NCBI GenBank assembly: GCA_013329455.1
Contig: DUKF01000019.1
Coordinates: 658 to 13,232, forward strand
Origin: Methanotrichaceae archaeon
GTDB lineage: Archaea; Halobacteriota; Methanosarcinia; Methanotrichales; Methanotrichaceae
Length of the DNA stretch: 12,575 nucleotides
Direction of reading: 5' to 3'
A model generated the notes under the pieces. It was not told the DNA's origin. It was given only the letters and a program-made list of their open reading frames with translations, and did not search any database. Shown piece after piece: positions 7,183-12,575 of the stretch. Position numbers and translations under genes: made by a program. Numbering within the stretch: the first letter of the stretch is position 1; each line of letters opens with the position of its first letter.

Positions 7183-8231
7183 ACTTCACCAAAGGCCTTG
7201 AGGAATCGATCGTTCTCCTCTGGTGTTCCGACCGTCACCCTGATGCCGTGATCTCCAGCGCCCCTGAAAGAGAAGCAGTCTCGAACGATAACGCCCATCC
7301 TGAGCATCCTCTCGGCAACCATGCCCGAGGAGGCCTCGGTCTCCAAATAGAGGAAGTTTCCGCCCGAGGGGCGGAATTCCGGGACGGCCTCTCTCAGCCG
7401 GTCCCTCTCTTCTCTGATGGCTTTAACAGACGTTCTCATGTATTCGGTGTCCTCCAGGGCCGCGATCCCCGCCGCCACCGATGGGGTGGTGACGCCGAAG
7501 AAGGGAGGAGCTGCCCTCCTAAACTCTTCCGCGATCCAGTCGGGGGCGACGGCATAGCCGAGCCTCATCCCGGCTAGGCCGAAGGCCTTGGACATGGTCC
7601 TACCCACCACCAGGTTCTCGTACTCCGCCGCGAGGGCTTGGAAGTTCTGGTCGCTGAACTCGGCGTAGGCCTCATCGAGAAAGACGATGGCATCGGTGCT
7701 TTCGACGATCGATCTGAGGTTCTTTTCGGGGATCAGATTTCCGGTAGGGTTGTTGGGCGAGCATATGAAAATGATCTTAAGCCCCTTGGGAACCTCCGTC
7801 GGCACCTCGAAGTTTTGCCCCCTCGAAAGGAAGATCGGCTCTGCGCCCGCCGTCGCCGTCAGGATCTCGTAGTAGCTGAAGGTCGGTGTGTAAATCAGGG
7901 TTCTGTCGCCGGGATCGAGAAAGAGCCTGGTGATGGTGTCCATGACCCCGTCCATCCCGGCCCCGATCAGGACGTTTCTCGGGGAGGATCCAGCGTACTC
8001 CGCCATGGCCTCGATGAGCCTTTCTGGCTCCGGGTATCTCTCCGGCTGGACCGACCCGATCGCCTCGAAGACCTTCGGGCTTGGACCGTAGGAGTTCTCG
8101 TTGCTTCCGAGCTTCACGATCTCGTCGGCCGGCAGGCCGTATTTTGCCGCGATCTCCTCGATGCCCTTTCCTGCGACGTAGGGCTTCAGCTTCTCTAAGC
8201 TGGGCCTAAGATTTCTGGAGTATCTCTGCAA
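7173..8231 (-). CDS. hisC: Histidinol-phosphate aminotransferase
   Basis: A 352-residue class I/II PLP aminotransferase that converts imidazole-acetol phosphate and glutamate to histidinol phosphate and 2-oxoglutarate. The N-terminal LRPSLEKLKPYV and KLGSNENSYGPSP are typical of HisC. CSPNNPTGN lies at about 157-165, FLDEAYAEF at 184-192, and the PLP Schiff-base lysine is K215 in RTMSKAFGLAGMRLGY. The C-terminal end is GIRVTVGTPEENDRFL. Length matches the family. The start is TTG at 8231 with AGGTG just upstream; a stop in frame immediately before rules out a longer form. The gene overlaps argD by 26 bases and the kinase gene by 10, so it lies inside a coupled operon rather than a his cluster. 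Some HisC-like enzymes also act on aromatic keto acids, so a broader specificity is possible. Confidence 0.93.
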   Translation of the reverse strand: MQRYSRNLRPSLEKLKPYVAGKGIEEIAAKYGLPADEIVKLGSNENSYGPSPKVFEAIGSVQPERYPEPERLIEAMAEYAGSSPRNVLIGAGMDGVMDTITRLFLDPGDRTLIYTPTFSYYEILTATAGAEPIFLSRGQNFEVPTEVPKGLKIIFICSPNNPTGNLIPEKNLRSIVESTDAIVFLDEAYAEFSDQNFQALAAEYENLVVGRTMSKAFGLAGMRLGYAVAPDWIAEEFRRAAPPFFGVTTPSVAAGIAALEDTEYMRTSVKAIREERDRLREAVPEFRPSGGNFLYLETEASSGMVAERMLRMGVIVRDCFSFRGAGDHGIRVTVGTPEENDRFLKAFGEVCG

Positions 8232-9441
8232 GCACCTTCACCACGCGGTCGATCTCCTCTTTGCCCACCACCAGGGGCGGCACCATCCTGAGGACGTGCT
8301 CGCTGGTGGCGTTGAGGAGGATGCCCCTCTCTCTCGCCTCGTTCACGATTTCAGGGCAGCTCGCCTCAAGCTCGACGCCGACCATCAGGCCCAGGCCCCT
8401 CACCTCGAGGGCGTCAATCTCCTCAACTATCCTGGATCTGAGGTACGATCCCACCTGTTCGGACCTTTCCACGAGCTTCTCCTTCTTGATGGCTCCAATG
8501 GTGGCGAGGGCCGCAGCAGAGACGAGAGGGTCGCCACCGAAGGTGGTGGCGTGGTCGCCCTTCTGGAAGGCGTCTGTGACGGTCTCCGCCGCCATCATGA
8601 CGCCCATGGGAAGACCGCCGGCTACGGCCTTTGCAAGGGTCATGACATCGGGCATAACGCCACTGTGCTCTTTTCCAAACCACCGACCGGTCCTGCCAAA
8701 GCCGGTCTGGACCTCGTCGAGGATCAGCAGAGCCCCGCAATCGTCGCAGATCTCGCGGGCCGCCCTCAGGTAGCCGGGGCTTGGGACGTTCACGCCGCCC
8801 TCGCCCTGGACCGGCTCCAGGATCACGGCCGAGGTCTCCTTCGAGACCGCTGCCAGCAGGGCTTCGGCGTCGTCGTAGGGAACGAAGTTCGCCTCGTTGA
8901 GGGGGCGGAAGGGCTCCCTGTAGACCGGCTTGTAAGTCGCGCCCAAGGATCCGAGGGTTCTGCCGTGGAAGGAGTCGACCGCGGCCACGGTCTCTGATCT
9001 GCCCGTCGCTCTGCGGGCGAGTTTCAACGCCGCCTCGACGCTCTCGGCTCCGGAGTTGCAGTAGAAGGCCCGGTCCATCCCGGTCAGGGTCTTCAGCTCC
9101 TCGGCGAGGAAGACCTGGTTTTCTGTGTAGTATAAATTCGAGGTATGGATCAGCTCTGAGGCCTGCTTTTTTATCGCCTCGACGACGGCAGGATGGCAGT
9201 GGCCGACGCTGTTGACGGCGATCCCTGCGACGAAGTCCAGGTACTCGTTCCCCTCAGCGTCCCAGACCTTCGCTCCGGACCCCTTCACCAGGAGGATCGG
9301 CTGTCTTGTGTAGGTCTGTATGACCGACTCCCTCTCCAGCTCCACGATTCGGGCGGTCCTCTCGCTGCCCGACGGTTCGGCTTTTGACTTCATCTTCCCC
9401 TTCGCCATCTCCATTTTTTCATCGCTTTGATTCTGGGTCAT
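8206..9441 (-). CDS. argD: Acetylornithine aminotransferase (class III PLP)
   Basis: A 411-residue class III aminotransferase that makes N-acetylornithine from N-acetylglutamate semialdehyde in arginine synthesis. Landmarks in order are DFVAGIAVNSVGHCHP (69-84), YCNSGAESVEAALKLAR (127-143), SFHGRTLGSLGAT, ILEPVQGEGGV, LDEVQTGFGRTG (241-252), the PLP lysine K271 in LAKAVAGGLPMG, and ATTFGGDPL. The first 30 residues are a Met/Lys/Glu-rich extension without family counterpart. A later Met (M17) could be the true start, but ATG 9441 forms an ATGA overlap with the upstream stop and has AGGAG 6 bases before it, so I keep it. Archaeal members may also serve lysine or ornithine steps (LysJ/DapATase-like), which sequence alone does not exclude. 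Confidence 0.93.
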   Translation of the reverse strand: MTQNQSDEKMEMAKGKMKSKAEPSGSERTARIVELERESVIQTYTRQPILLVKGSGAKVWDAEGNEYLDFVAGIAVNSVGHCHPAVVEAIKKQASELIHTSNLYYTENQVFLAEELKTLTGMDRAFYCNSGAESVEAALKLARRATGRSETVAAVDSFHGRTLGSLGATYKPVYREPFRPLNEANFVPYDDAEALLAAVSKETSAVILEPVQGEGGVNVPSPGYLRAAREICDDCGALLILDEVQTGFGRTGRWFGKEHSGVMPDVMTLAKAVAGGLPMGVMMAAETVTDAFQKGDHATTFGGDPLVSAAALATIGAIKKEKLVERSEQVGSYLRSRIVEEIDALEVRGLGLMVGVELEASCPEIVNEARERGILLNATSEHVLRMVPPLVVGKEEIDRVVKVLAEILQKS

Positions 9442-10079
9442 AGAACGCTCCTGGCAAATTTGAGGCTGGCCTGGATCTGGCGGCCGACGTCCCCGCTCAC
9501 AATCTCCATGTGGCCGGGGTAGAGGACCTCGACCTCAAGCTTTGTCAGCCTCTCGATGGAACGGATCAGGTCCGCATCCTTCCCAGCGAAGAGGTCGGTC
9601 CGGCCGATGTTCCCATGGGGGAATACTGTGTCCCCCGAGAAGAGGACCTTCGCCCTCGGCTCGTAGAGGCAGATTCCTCCCGGCGAGTGGCCCGGGGTGT
9701 GTATCACCTCGAGTTTCCATTCCCCAAGGTCGATGACGTCCCCCTCACTCAGCGTTCCGTCGGCCTCGATCTTCGGCGCCGAGCGGCCGAAGAGGTAGGC
9801 GACGGTGGCCATGTCGTCTCCAAGAGAGCCCGCCTCATCCTCGTGGATCATGACTTTTGCGCCCGTGACCTCCTTGAGCCGGGGTACCCCACCCGAATGA
9901 TCGTGATGGCTGTGGGTGAGGATAATCATCTCGATCTTTTGGGGGTCGATGAGCTTTTTGATATTTCTGATCGTCGGCTCCGGGTCCATCCCCGCGTCGA
10001 TCAGGACCGGAATCTCGTCCAGGATCAAGTAGACGTTGCCATCGAAGGGCGAGCCTGAGACCTTGTGCACTTCCACCAT
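9438..10079 (-). CDS. Metallo-beta-lactamase-fold hydrolase (glyoxalase II-like)
   Basis: A 213-residue cytoplasmic metal hydrolase. The metal site is complete: THSHHDHSGG with H56, H58, D60 and H61, then H131 (HTPGHSPGG), D150 (FSGDTVF) and H190 (YPGHMEI). This pattern is typical of the glyoxalase II/RNase Z-like superfamily binding two Zn or Fe ions, so a hydroxyacyl-thioester or similar ester is a likely substrate, but the specific one cannot be read. I chose ATG 10079 because AGGAGGTG at 10092-10085 lies 5 bases upstream; the frame remains open to 10160, but that extension would cover the TATA box. It is the first gene of an operon with argD (4-base ATGA overlap), hisC, the kinase and the lipid synthase. 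Confidence 0.9.
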   Translation of the reverse strand: MVEVHKVSGSPFDGNVYLILDEIPVLIDAGMDPEPTIRNIKKLIDPQKIEMIILTHSHHDHSGGVPRLKEVTGAKVMIHEDEAGSLGDDMATVAYLFGRSAPKIEADGTLSEGDVIDLGEWKLEVIHTPGHSPGGICLYEPRAKVLFSGDTVFPHGNIGRTDLFAGKDADLIRSIERLTKLEVEVLYPGHMEIVSGDVGRQIQASLKFARSVL

Positions 10080-10110
10080 TCCAACACCTCCTCTGAGCAT
10101 GGGCTCCAGC

Positions 10111-10120
10111 GATATATTAG
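10111..10120 (-). promoter_or_regulatory. TATA-box promoter for the MBL-argD-hisC operon
   Basis: The minus strand reads CTAATATATC at 10120-10111. Usual archaeal spacing puts the transcription start near 10092-10088, so the leader would be very short and contain the AGGAGGTG ribosome site at 10092-10085. No terminator or further promoter was seen inside the operon down to 6063. Confidence 0.55.
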
Positions 10121-10215
10121 TTTGGCACCGAGTTTGAGGATAGTTCGAGGAATAGTCCAAAAATTAATCTGAGATGCCCCGGCTATGACTGCCCCTTTCA
10201 CCAAATCCCCCTCAC

Positions 10216-10233
10216 CCCACCACCACCACCACC
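10216..10233. repeat. CAC/ACC trinucleotide microsatellite (G-rich on the minus strand)
   Basis: A run of five or six CAC/ACC units follows CCCCCTCACCCC. On the minus strand this is (GGT)n followed by GGGG and GGGGG tracts. It lies in the 257-base region between the divergent MBL operon and the GyrI-like gene, about 90 bases upstream of the operon TATA box. Confidence 0.6.
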
Positions 10234-10286
10234 GACCGGCAGTTATGCGGGTGGCCAGCCAGATGGCACCCTTGAACAGCGATAAC

Positions 10287-10331
10287 CTTTTAAGAAAATA
10301 GAATCACTTCGTATTAGCTTTTAGAGAGGTG
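10287..10331 (+). promoter_or_regulatory. Promoter and ribosome site of the GyrI-like gene
   Basis: A TATA-like CTTTTAAGA at 10287-10295 is followed about 25 bases later by the expected transcription start (near 10318). GAGGTG at 10326-10331 lies 5 bases before the ATG at 10337. Confidence 0.5.
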
Positions 10332-10336
10332 TCGAA

Positions 10337-10822
10337 ATGTCCTCTTACGATATTGAGATAAAGAAAGTTCCCGCCGTGCGGGTGGCAAGCTTCCAGGCCA
10401 AAGGGATGCCCTTCAATGTTACCATCCCGAAAGCGTACGAAGAACTGGCAAAGTGGATGGATTCCAAAAAGATCCCCATGCCCACGGGCTCGCCGATGGG
10501 CCTGGCCCTCTACTACGACGACCCCAAATCCGTCAAGCCCGAGGAGGTGCGGTTCAAGGTCGCGATCCTCGTTCCCACTGAGACTCCCGCAATCTCCGAA
10601 GGCAAAGCTGCGGTGGAGGAGCTGCCGGCGTGCGAGGTGGCATATCTTACGGTCAGAGGGCCTTACACCAACCTCGAAGACGCCTACAATCAGCTCTTCA
10701 GCTGGGTATACAAGAGCGGATACAAAGTAACAGAACCCTCTCGGGAGGTTTACGTCAAGTGGGGCGAGCCGATACCCCCGGAGGAGTGGGTGACGGAGAT
10801 ACAGGCCCCCATCGAGAAGTAG
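10337..10822 (+). CDS. GyrI-like / AraC effector-binding domain protein
   Basis: A 161-residue single-domain protein of the SOUL/GyrI-like small-molecule-binding superfamily. Its form fits the family: an opening strand IEIKKVPAVRVASFQAKG, a helix with AYEELAKWMDSKKI, the segment GSPMGLALYYDDP, then EEVRFKVAILVP, ELPACEVAYLTVRGPYTNLEDAYNQLFSWVYKSG, and a closing PSREVYVKWGEP strand ending in EWVTEIQAPIEK. There is no DNA-binding or other fused domain, so it resembles stand-alone GyrI/YdeE-type proteins that bind organic or drug-like ligands; some members are hydrolases. A good ribosome site precedes the ATG. It stands alone between the MBL operon and the secreted-protein gene, and its ligand cannot be inferred. 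Confidence 0.85.
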   Translation: MSSYDIEIKKVPAVRVASFQAKGMPFNVTIPKAYEELAKWMDSKKIPMPTGSPMGLALYYDDPKSVKPEEVRFKVAILVPTETPAISEGKAAVEELPACEVAYLTVRGPYTNLEDAYNQLFSWVYKSGYKVTEPSREVYVKWGEPIPPEEWVTEIQAPIEK

Positions 10823-11082
10823 AAAGAGATGAGAGGGGGTGAGACGCGGCCGGAGATGGCGGCCTGGCCCTATCATCCGGTGATAAAATCCAGACTTGCG
10901 ACCCCTCCGACCTCTCCGACCTCTCCGACTCTTGCGCCGCCTGGAGGGCGTGGCAGGATCGGCGCTCACCTTTCTGCCCACCAAATCATTTTTCGGGTCT
11001 GGGACAAAAAGGGCCGCGCAAGATCACCGGTTGGTCATCCATCTCGTTTTGTATCCGACTTTCGGCAGGAAAAATCACCATC
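10823..11082. other. Non-coding stretch after the GyrI-like gene
   Basis: No supported gene is seen between the GyrI-like stop and the next promoter. The stretch holds a small hairpin (TATCA-TCCGG-TGATA, 10871-10885) followed by AAAAT, a possible terminator. A 9-base tandem repeat lies at 10905-10931, and an 8-base inverted pair CCGGTGAT (10877-10884) / ATCACCGG (11023-11030). An open frame from 10829 exists but is proline/threonine-rich because of the repeat and has no family resemblance. Confidence 0.5.
10905..10931 (+). repeat. 9-base tandem repeat CTCCGACCT, about three copies
   Basis: Copies are at 10905-10913, 10914-10922 and 10923-10931; the last one ends CTC instead of CCT. The array is flanked by CTTGCG on the left (10895-10900) and on the right (10931-10936). 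Short, non-coding, function unknown. Confidence 0.7.
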
Positions 11083-11127
11083 ATAAATAATTTTTCAGAT
11101 CAGTTTAGTTTACATAATGCAAACTGA
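11083..11127 (+). promoter_or_regulatory. Promoter with a perfect dyad over the expected transcription start
   Basis: ATAAATAATTTTT begins at 11083 and is a good archaeal TATA box. A perfect 7-base inverted repeat, TCAGTTT (11100-11106) and AAACTGA (11121-11127), brackets the expected start near 11110-11115. A second nested pair, GTTTAG (11103-11108) and CTAAAC (11135-11140), overlaps it. This layout suits a dimeric repressor site. The leader to the ATG at 11221 would be about 105 bases. Confidence 0.5.
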
Positions 11128-11220
11128 CTTTGGGCTAAACACATACCATCAAGCCAGATTGCCCAATCCTGGCAACACATCCAACAGATGTTTATCGATT
11201 GGAGTTGGAAAAGGTCATCT

Positions 11221-11940
11221 ATGAACAGGTACGCTATCTTTACATTGGCGATCTTGGTATCGCTAGGCCTGGCGTCGGCACAATTTTCGGGCCTCGAATT
11301 TTTCAACATCGGCCTTTCTGAGGGGGAACCTCTCACGCCTGCAAAAGAGGCGGTCCAGGTCGCTCCGGATGATGCCGTCGATGTAGGCGTTCTCAACACC
11401 GAGAAACCGGCGTTCGGCATAATCCGAGGAGAGATCGAGACTTACAAGATCGGAGGGTACGCGGTCCAAGAGGACGCGACTGTGGTCGCAGTCCCGGCAG
11501 GAAAGACCTACCAGAGCGACATGGGCAGCTACATTGGAACCTTTGCAATCCTCTCTTCAGGCGAGGCTGGCACTTACTCCCTCACCACCGAGTACGGGAT
11601 CAACAGCTCTGGAATTCCCTACGGATCGGAGGACTACCGCGCCTACAAGACCACGCCCGTCTACAACCCCACGACCGACAAGACCGAGTTCCTCCTGGCC
11701 TACAACGTCTCCTCCGGCACGGTGAGCGTAGACCTCTATCTGGACCGCGGGACAAGCCTTGAGGGGATCATGAAAGAAGTTGAAGTAGAGCTGCAAATGG
11801 TGGATCTGGGATCGGAATCCGATATGTCGAACGGTTCGGGATCGGAATTCGAAATGCCTGCGGGTTTAGAGGCCTTCTTCGGCGGACTTCTGAATCAGAC
11901 CGAGCCCCCGATGGGCACGACGGACTTGGCGCCGCAGTAG
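11221..11940 (+). CDS. Secreted protein of unknown function
   Basis: A 239-residue protein with a clear Sec signal peptide: MNRY, a hydrophobic core AIFTLAILVSLGL, and cleavage probably after ASA. The mature part is soluble-looking, with a beta-rich centre (GEAGTYSLTTEYGINSS, NPTTDKTEFLLAYNV, TVSVDLYLDRGTS) and no cysteines. Its acidic Ser/Gly-rich tail contains a near repeat, GSESDMSNGS and GSEFEMPAGL. There is no membrane anchor, and I recognise no family. I prefer ATG 11221, which has AAAAGGT a few bases upstream; ATG 11188 would add 11 residues (MFIDWSWKRSS) but lacks a ribosome site. It is monocistronic, with its own TATA box and dyad upstream and a T-rich tract just after the stop. Codon use matches its neighbours. 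Functions such as cell-surface or sheath component are possible but unsupported. Confidence 0.8.
   Translation: MNRYAIFTLAILVSLGLASAQFSGLEFFNIGLSEGEPLTPAKEAVQVAPDDAVDVGVLNTEKPAFGIIRGEIETYKIGGYAVQEDATVVAVPAGKTYQSDMGSYIGTFAILSSGEAGTYSLTTEYGINSSGIPYGSEDYRAYKTTPVYNPTTDKTEFLLAYNVSSGTVSVDLYLDRGTSLEGIMKEVEVELQMVDLGSESDMSNGSGSEFEMPAGLEAFFGGLLNQTEPPMGTTDLAPQ
11808..11856 (+). repeat. Imperfect 30-base in-frame tandem duplication
   Basis: GGGATCGGAATCCGATATG (11808-11826) recurs as GGGATCGGAATTCGAAATG (11838-11856), 16 of 19 bases identical at a spacing of exactly 30. It duplicates ten residues in the tail of the secreted protein. Confidence 0.7.
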
Positions 11941-11954
11941 GTTATCCCTTATCC

Positions 11955-11978
11955 ATTTTATCTTTCTTCTTTTTCCCA
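11955..11978 (+). terminator. Pyrimidine/T-rich terminator after the secreted-protein gene
   Basis: The stretch from TTTTATC through TTTCTTCTTTTTCCC begins about 15 bases after the stop codon. Such T-rich tracts on the coding strand act as intrinsic terminators in archaea. Confidence 0.5.
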
Positions 11979-11991
11979 CTGTCCTGAAGAC

Positions 11992-12087
11992 CTACTTTAC
12001 TCTCATCCCGATCTCCACGTCGTCGGATATCACTCGCCTTTCGGGCAGGGCGAGCTTTGATCTGAAATAATTCTCATGATAGCGTTT
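11992..12087 (-). pseudogene. Possible C-terminal gene remnant
   Basis: The minus strand encodes 31 codons reading through YFRSKLALPERRVI and SDDVEIGMRVK, then TAG at 11994-11992. The composition and codon choice look like a real protein C-terminus. It is cut upstream by TGA at 12090-12088 and then by a strongly AT-rich block, and has no start codon at its 5' end. I do not recognise the family. Chance remains possible at this length. Confidence 0.3.
12033..12054. repeat. Inverted repeat / hairpin CTCGCC...GGCGAG
   Basis: CTCGCC at 12033-12038 pairs with GGCGAG at 12049-12054 around a 10-base loop and is followed by CTTTGA. It lies inside the minus-strand coding-like fragment, so it may be coincidental. 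Confidence 0.35.
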
Positions 12088-12092
12088 TCATA

Positions 12093-12127
12093 GCTAAATA
12101 GTGTATATATATTAATTAAATTTAAAT
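12093..12127 (+). promoter_or_regulatory. AT-rich promoter-like block
   Basis: A run with TATATATATTAATTAAATTT stands out against the GC-rich surroundings and contains several TATA-box matches on both strands. It could drive the coding-like fragment at 12128-12265 or an unannotated RNA. Confidence 0.35.
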
Positions 12128-12265
12128 CTGGGAAGGTCGCCAAAAGAAACGGTCTTCGAGCGGGCATCGGGCTTCCTCTATAAATGCCCGAGATCGGAAG
12201 CGTCAGACCTCGTCCGCCGAGCCCTCACCCTGAAGAGCCCCCTGGTGGCCGTGGGTACCCTTTAG
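12128..12265 (+). pseudogene. Possible coding fragment without start codon
   Basis: The plus strand is open for 45 codons before TAG at 12263-12265 and includes SGFLYKCPRSEASDLVRRALT and LKSPLVAVGT, which read like an ordinary protein. It begins immediately after the AT-rich block and has no ATG, GTG or TTG near its 5' end. A perfect dyad, CGGGCAT (12161-12167) and ATGCCCG (12184-12190), lies inside and could instead mark a structured RNA. No family recognised. Confidence 0.25.
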
Positions 12266-12278
12266 AAACAATTTTAAA

Positions 12279-12312
12279 TTCTGGACTTCATTAACATAAT
12301 TGGTGTCCGGAA
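12279..12312. promoter_or_regulatory. Dyad TTCTGGAC / GTCCGGAA downstream of a TATA-like element
   Basis: TTTTAAATT starts at 12272, followed by an 8-base inverted repeat with one mismatch (12279-12286 and 12305-12312) around an 18-base AT-rich spacer. The dyad overlaps where transcription from this TATA-like element would start. Confidence 0.3.
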
Positions 12313-12398
12313 TATGGGCGACCAATCAGAGATTCACAAGAAGGCTCGAAAGCGAAAAAGCTGAGGTTGCGGTGATGCGACGCGTCAAATCGCCCTGA
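12300..12398 (+). CDS. Hypothetical small ORF, 32 residues
   Basis: A TTG at 12300 (GTG at 12303 as alternative) opens a short frame ending at TGA 12396-12398. Residues include WATNQRFTRRLESEKAEVAV and RRVKSP, basic and helix-prone. There is no clear ribosome site. An overlapping frame from ATG 12314 codes only 16 residues (MGDQSEIHKKARKRKS) before TGA. Either may be a spurious frame or a decayed gene; I give it only because the dyad and TATA-like element lie just upstream. Confidence 0.15.
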   Translation: MVSGIWATNQRFTRRLESEKAEVAVMRRVKSP

Positions 12399-12435
12399 CA
12401 ATTCTGAGGCGCGGGTCCGATCTTCACCGCCTGAA

Positions 12436-12461
12436 ATATGAAGAATATATGAAAATATGAA
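12436..12461 (+). promoter_or_regulatory. Promoter region with three ATATGAA repeats before the Trypco1 gene
   Basis: ATATGAA occurs at 12436, 12447 and 12455, with an AATATATG TATA candidate in the middle. With usual spacing transcription would begin near 12470. GGGTG at 12477-12481 lies 5 bases before the ATG at 12487. Confidence 0.45.
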
Positions 12462-12486
12462 AATCCGATAAAATACGGGTGCGATC

Positions 12487-12575
12487 ATGAAGCGATTTGT
12501 CGAATTTCCCCTGGAGAGTGGCGGCTCTGTCCTGGTGGAGGTGGACGAGCCCGAGCCGGAAGGCGGCGTGGTGAA
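12487..12575 (+). CDS. Trypco1 (CU044_2847-type, trypsin-co-occurring domain) protein, N-terminal part only
   Basis: Only 29 full codons are in the window, but they begin MKRFVEFPLE and continue GGSVLVEVDEPEPEGGVV, the characteristic N-terminus of the small Trypco1 family (about 100-130 residues when complete). These proteins are encoded beside trypsin-like proteases and have been described as part of NTP-dependent prokaryotic conflict systems, probably as protease-linked accessory or target domains. The start is supported by GGGTG five bases upstream and a TATA-like region at 12441-12449. The rest of the gene and any partner (trypsin-like protease, NTPase, effector) lie to the right of the window. 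Family call from pattern memory over a short stretch, so moderate confidence. Confidence 0.7.
   Translation, partial: MKRFVEFPLESGGSVLVEVDEPEPEGGVV

Noticed and set aside
10304..10984. 226-residue open frame antisense to the GyrI-like gene
   Set aside because: It mirrors a well-supported gene and its promoter, with Arg/Gly-rich low-complexity sequence and no ribosome site.
10829..11086. 85-residue open frame after the GyrI-like gene
   Set aside because: Proline/threonine-rich because of the 9-base repeat, no good ribosome site at the ATG, and it runs over the next promoter.
12361..12407. C/D-box-like small RNA (three CTGA motifs and GTGATGC)
   Set aside because: The C box deviates from RUGAUGA, no upstream C box is found, and the spacings between boxes do not fit archaeal C/D RNAs.
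12314..12466. Two open segments in one frame separated by TGA at 12362, suggesting selenocysteine read-through
   Set aside because: The leading part is only 16 codons, there is no family match, and selenocysteine use is not expected in this lineage; chance is more likely.
12291..12488. 65-residue minus-strand open frame before the Trypco1 gene
   Set aside because: No ribosome site, and its composition is that of AT-rich promoter DNA; it would start inside the Trypco1 start region.

Overview
The window looks like a piece of a GC-rich methanogenic archaeon, most likely of the Methanotrichaceae (Methanothrix/Methanosaeta group). This is inferred from three things: heme-precursor genes of the siroheme (Ahb) route, a secreted NosD-type beta-helix protein typical of Methanosarcinales, and archaeal TATA/Shine-Dalgarno signals with archaeal-type lipid and Fap7-like kinase genes. 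No rRNA, tRNA, CRISPR array or insertion sequence was seen.

Layout. (1) 1-4592, minus strand: a four-gene run read from right to left. It holds a secreted parallel beta-helix (NosD-like) protein, a siroheme decarboxylase subunit (AhbA/AhbB family), precorrin-2 dehydrogenase/sirohydrochlorin ferrochelatase and glutamyl-tRNA reductase (hemA, cut by the left edge). The last three make tetrapyrroles: HemA supplies glutamate-1-semialdehyde, the SirC-type enzyme makes sirohydrochlorin/siroheme, and Ahb decarboxylates siroheme towards heme. The first three genes all lack a convincing ATG/GTG start where the protein should begin. (2) 4593-4798: a divergent promoter region. (3) 4799-6055, plus strand: a REC-PAS-GAF signalling protein with no kinase or DNA-binding output domain. 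(4) 6063-10079, minus strand: a tightly overlapping five-gene operon of metallo-beta-lactamase-fold hydrolase, argD, hisC, a Fap7/AK6-type nucleotide kinase and a CDP-alcohol phosphatidyltransferase (archaetidylinositol phosphate synthase type). (5) 10337-10822, plus: a GyrI-like small-molecule-binding protein. (6) 11221-11940, plus: a secreted protein of unknown function with its own promoter and a perfect dyad at the expected transcription start. (7) 11941-12486: a 546-base gap with coding-like fragments, dyads and AT-rich promoters. (8) 12487 onward: the N-terminus of a Trypco1 (CU044_2847-type, trypsin-co-occurring) protein, a family tied to prokaryotic conflict systems. It is cut by the right edge.

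The best lead for an undescribed system is at the right edge: the Trypco1 gene follows a gap rich in possible gene remnants, and the rest of its locus lies outside the window. The start-codon anomalies of the heme operon are the other point that deserves checking.
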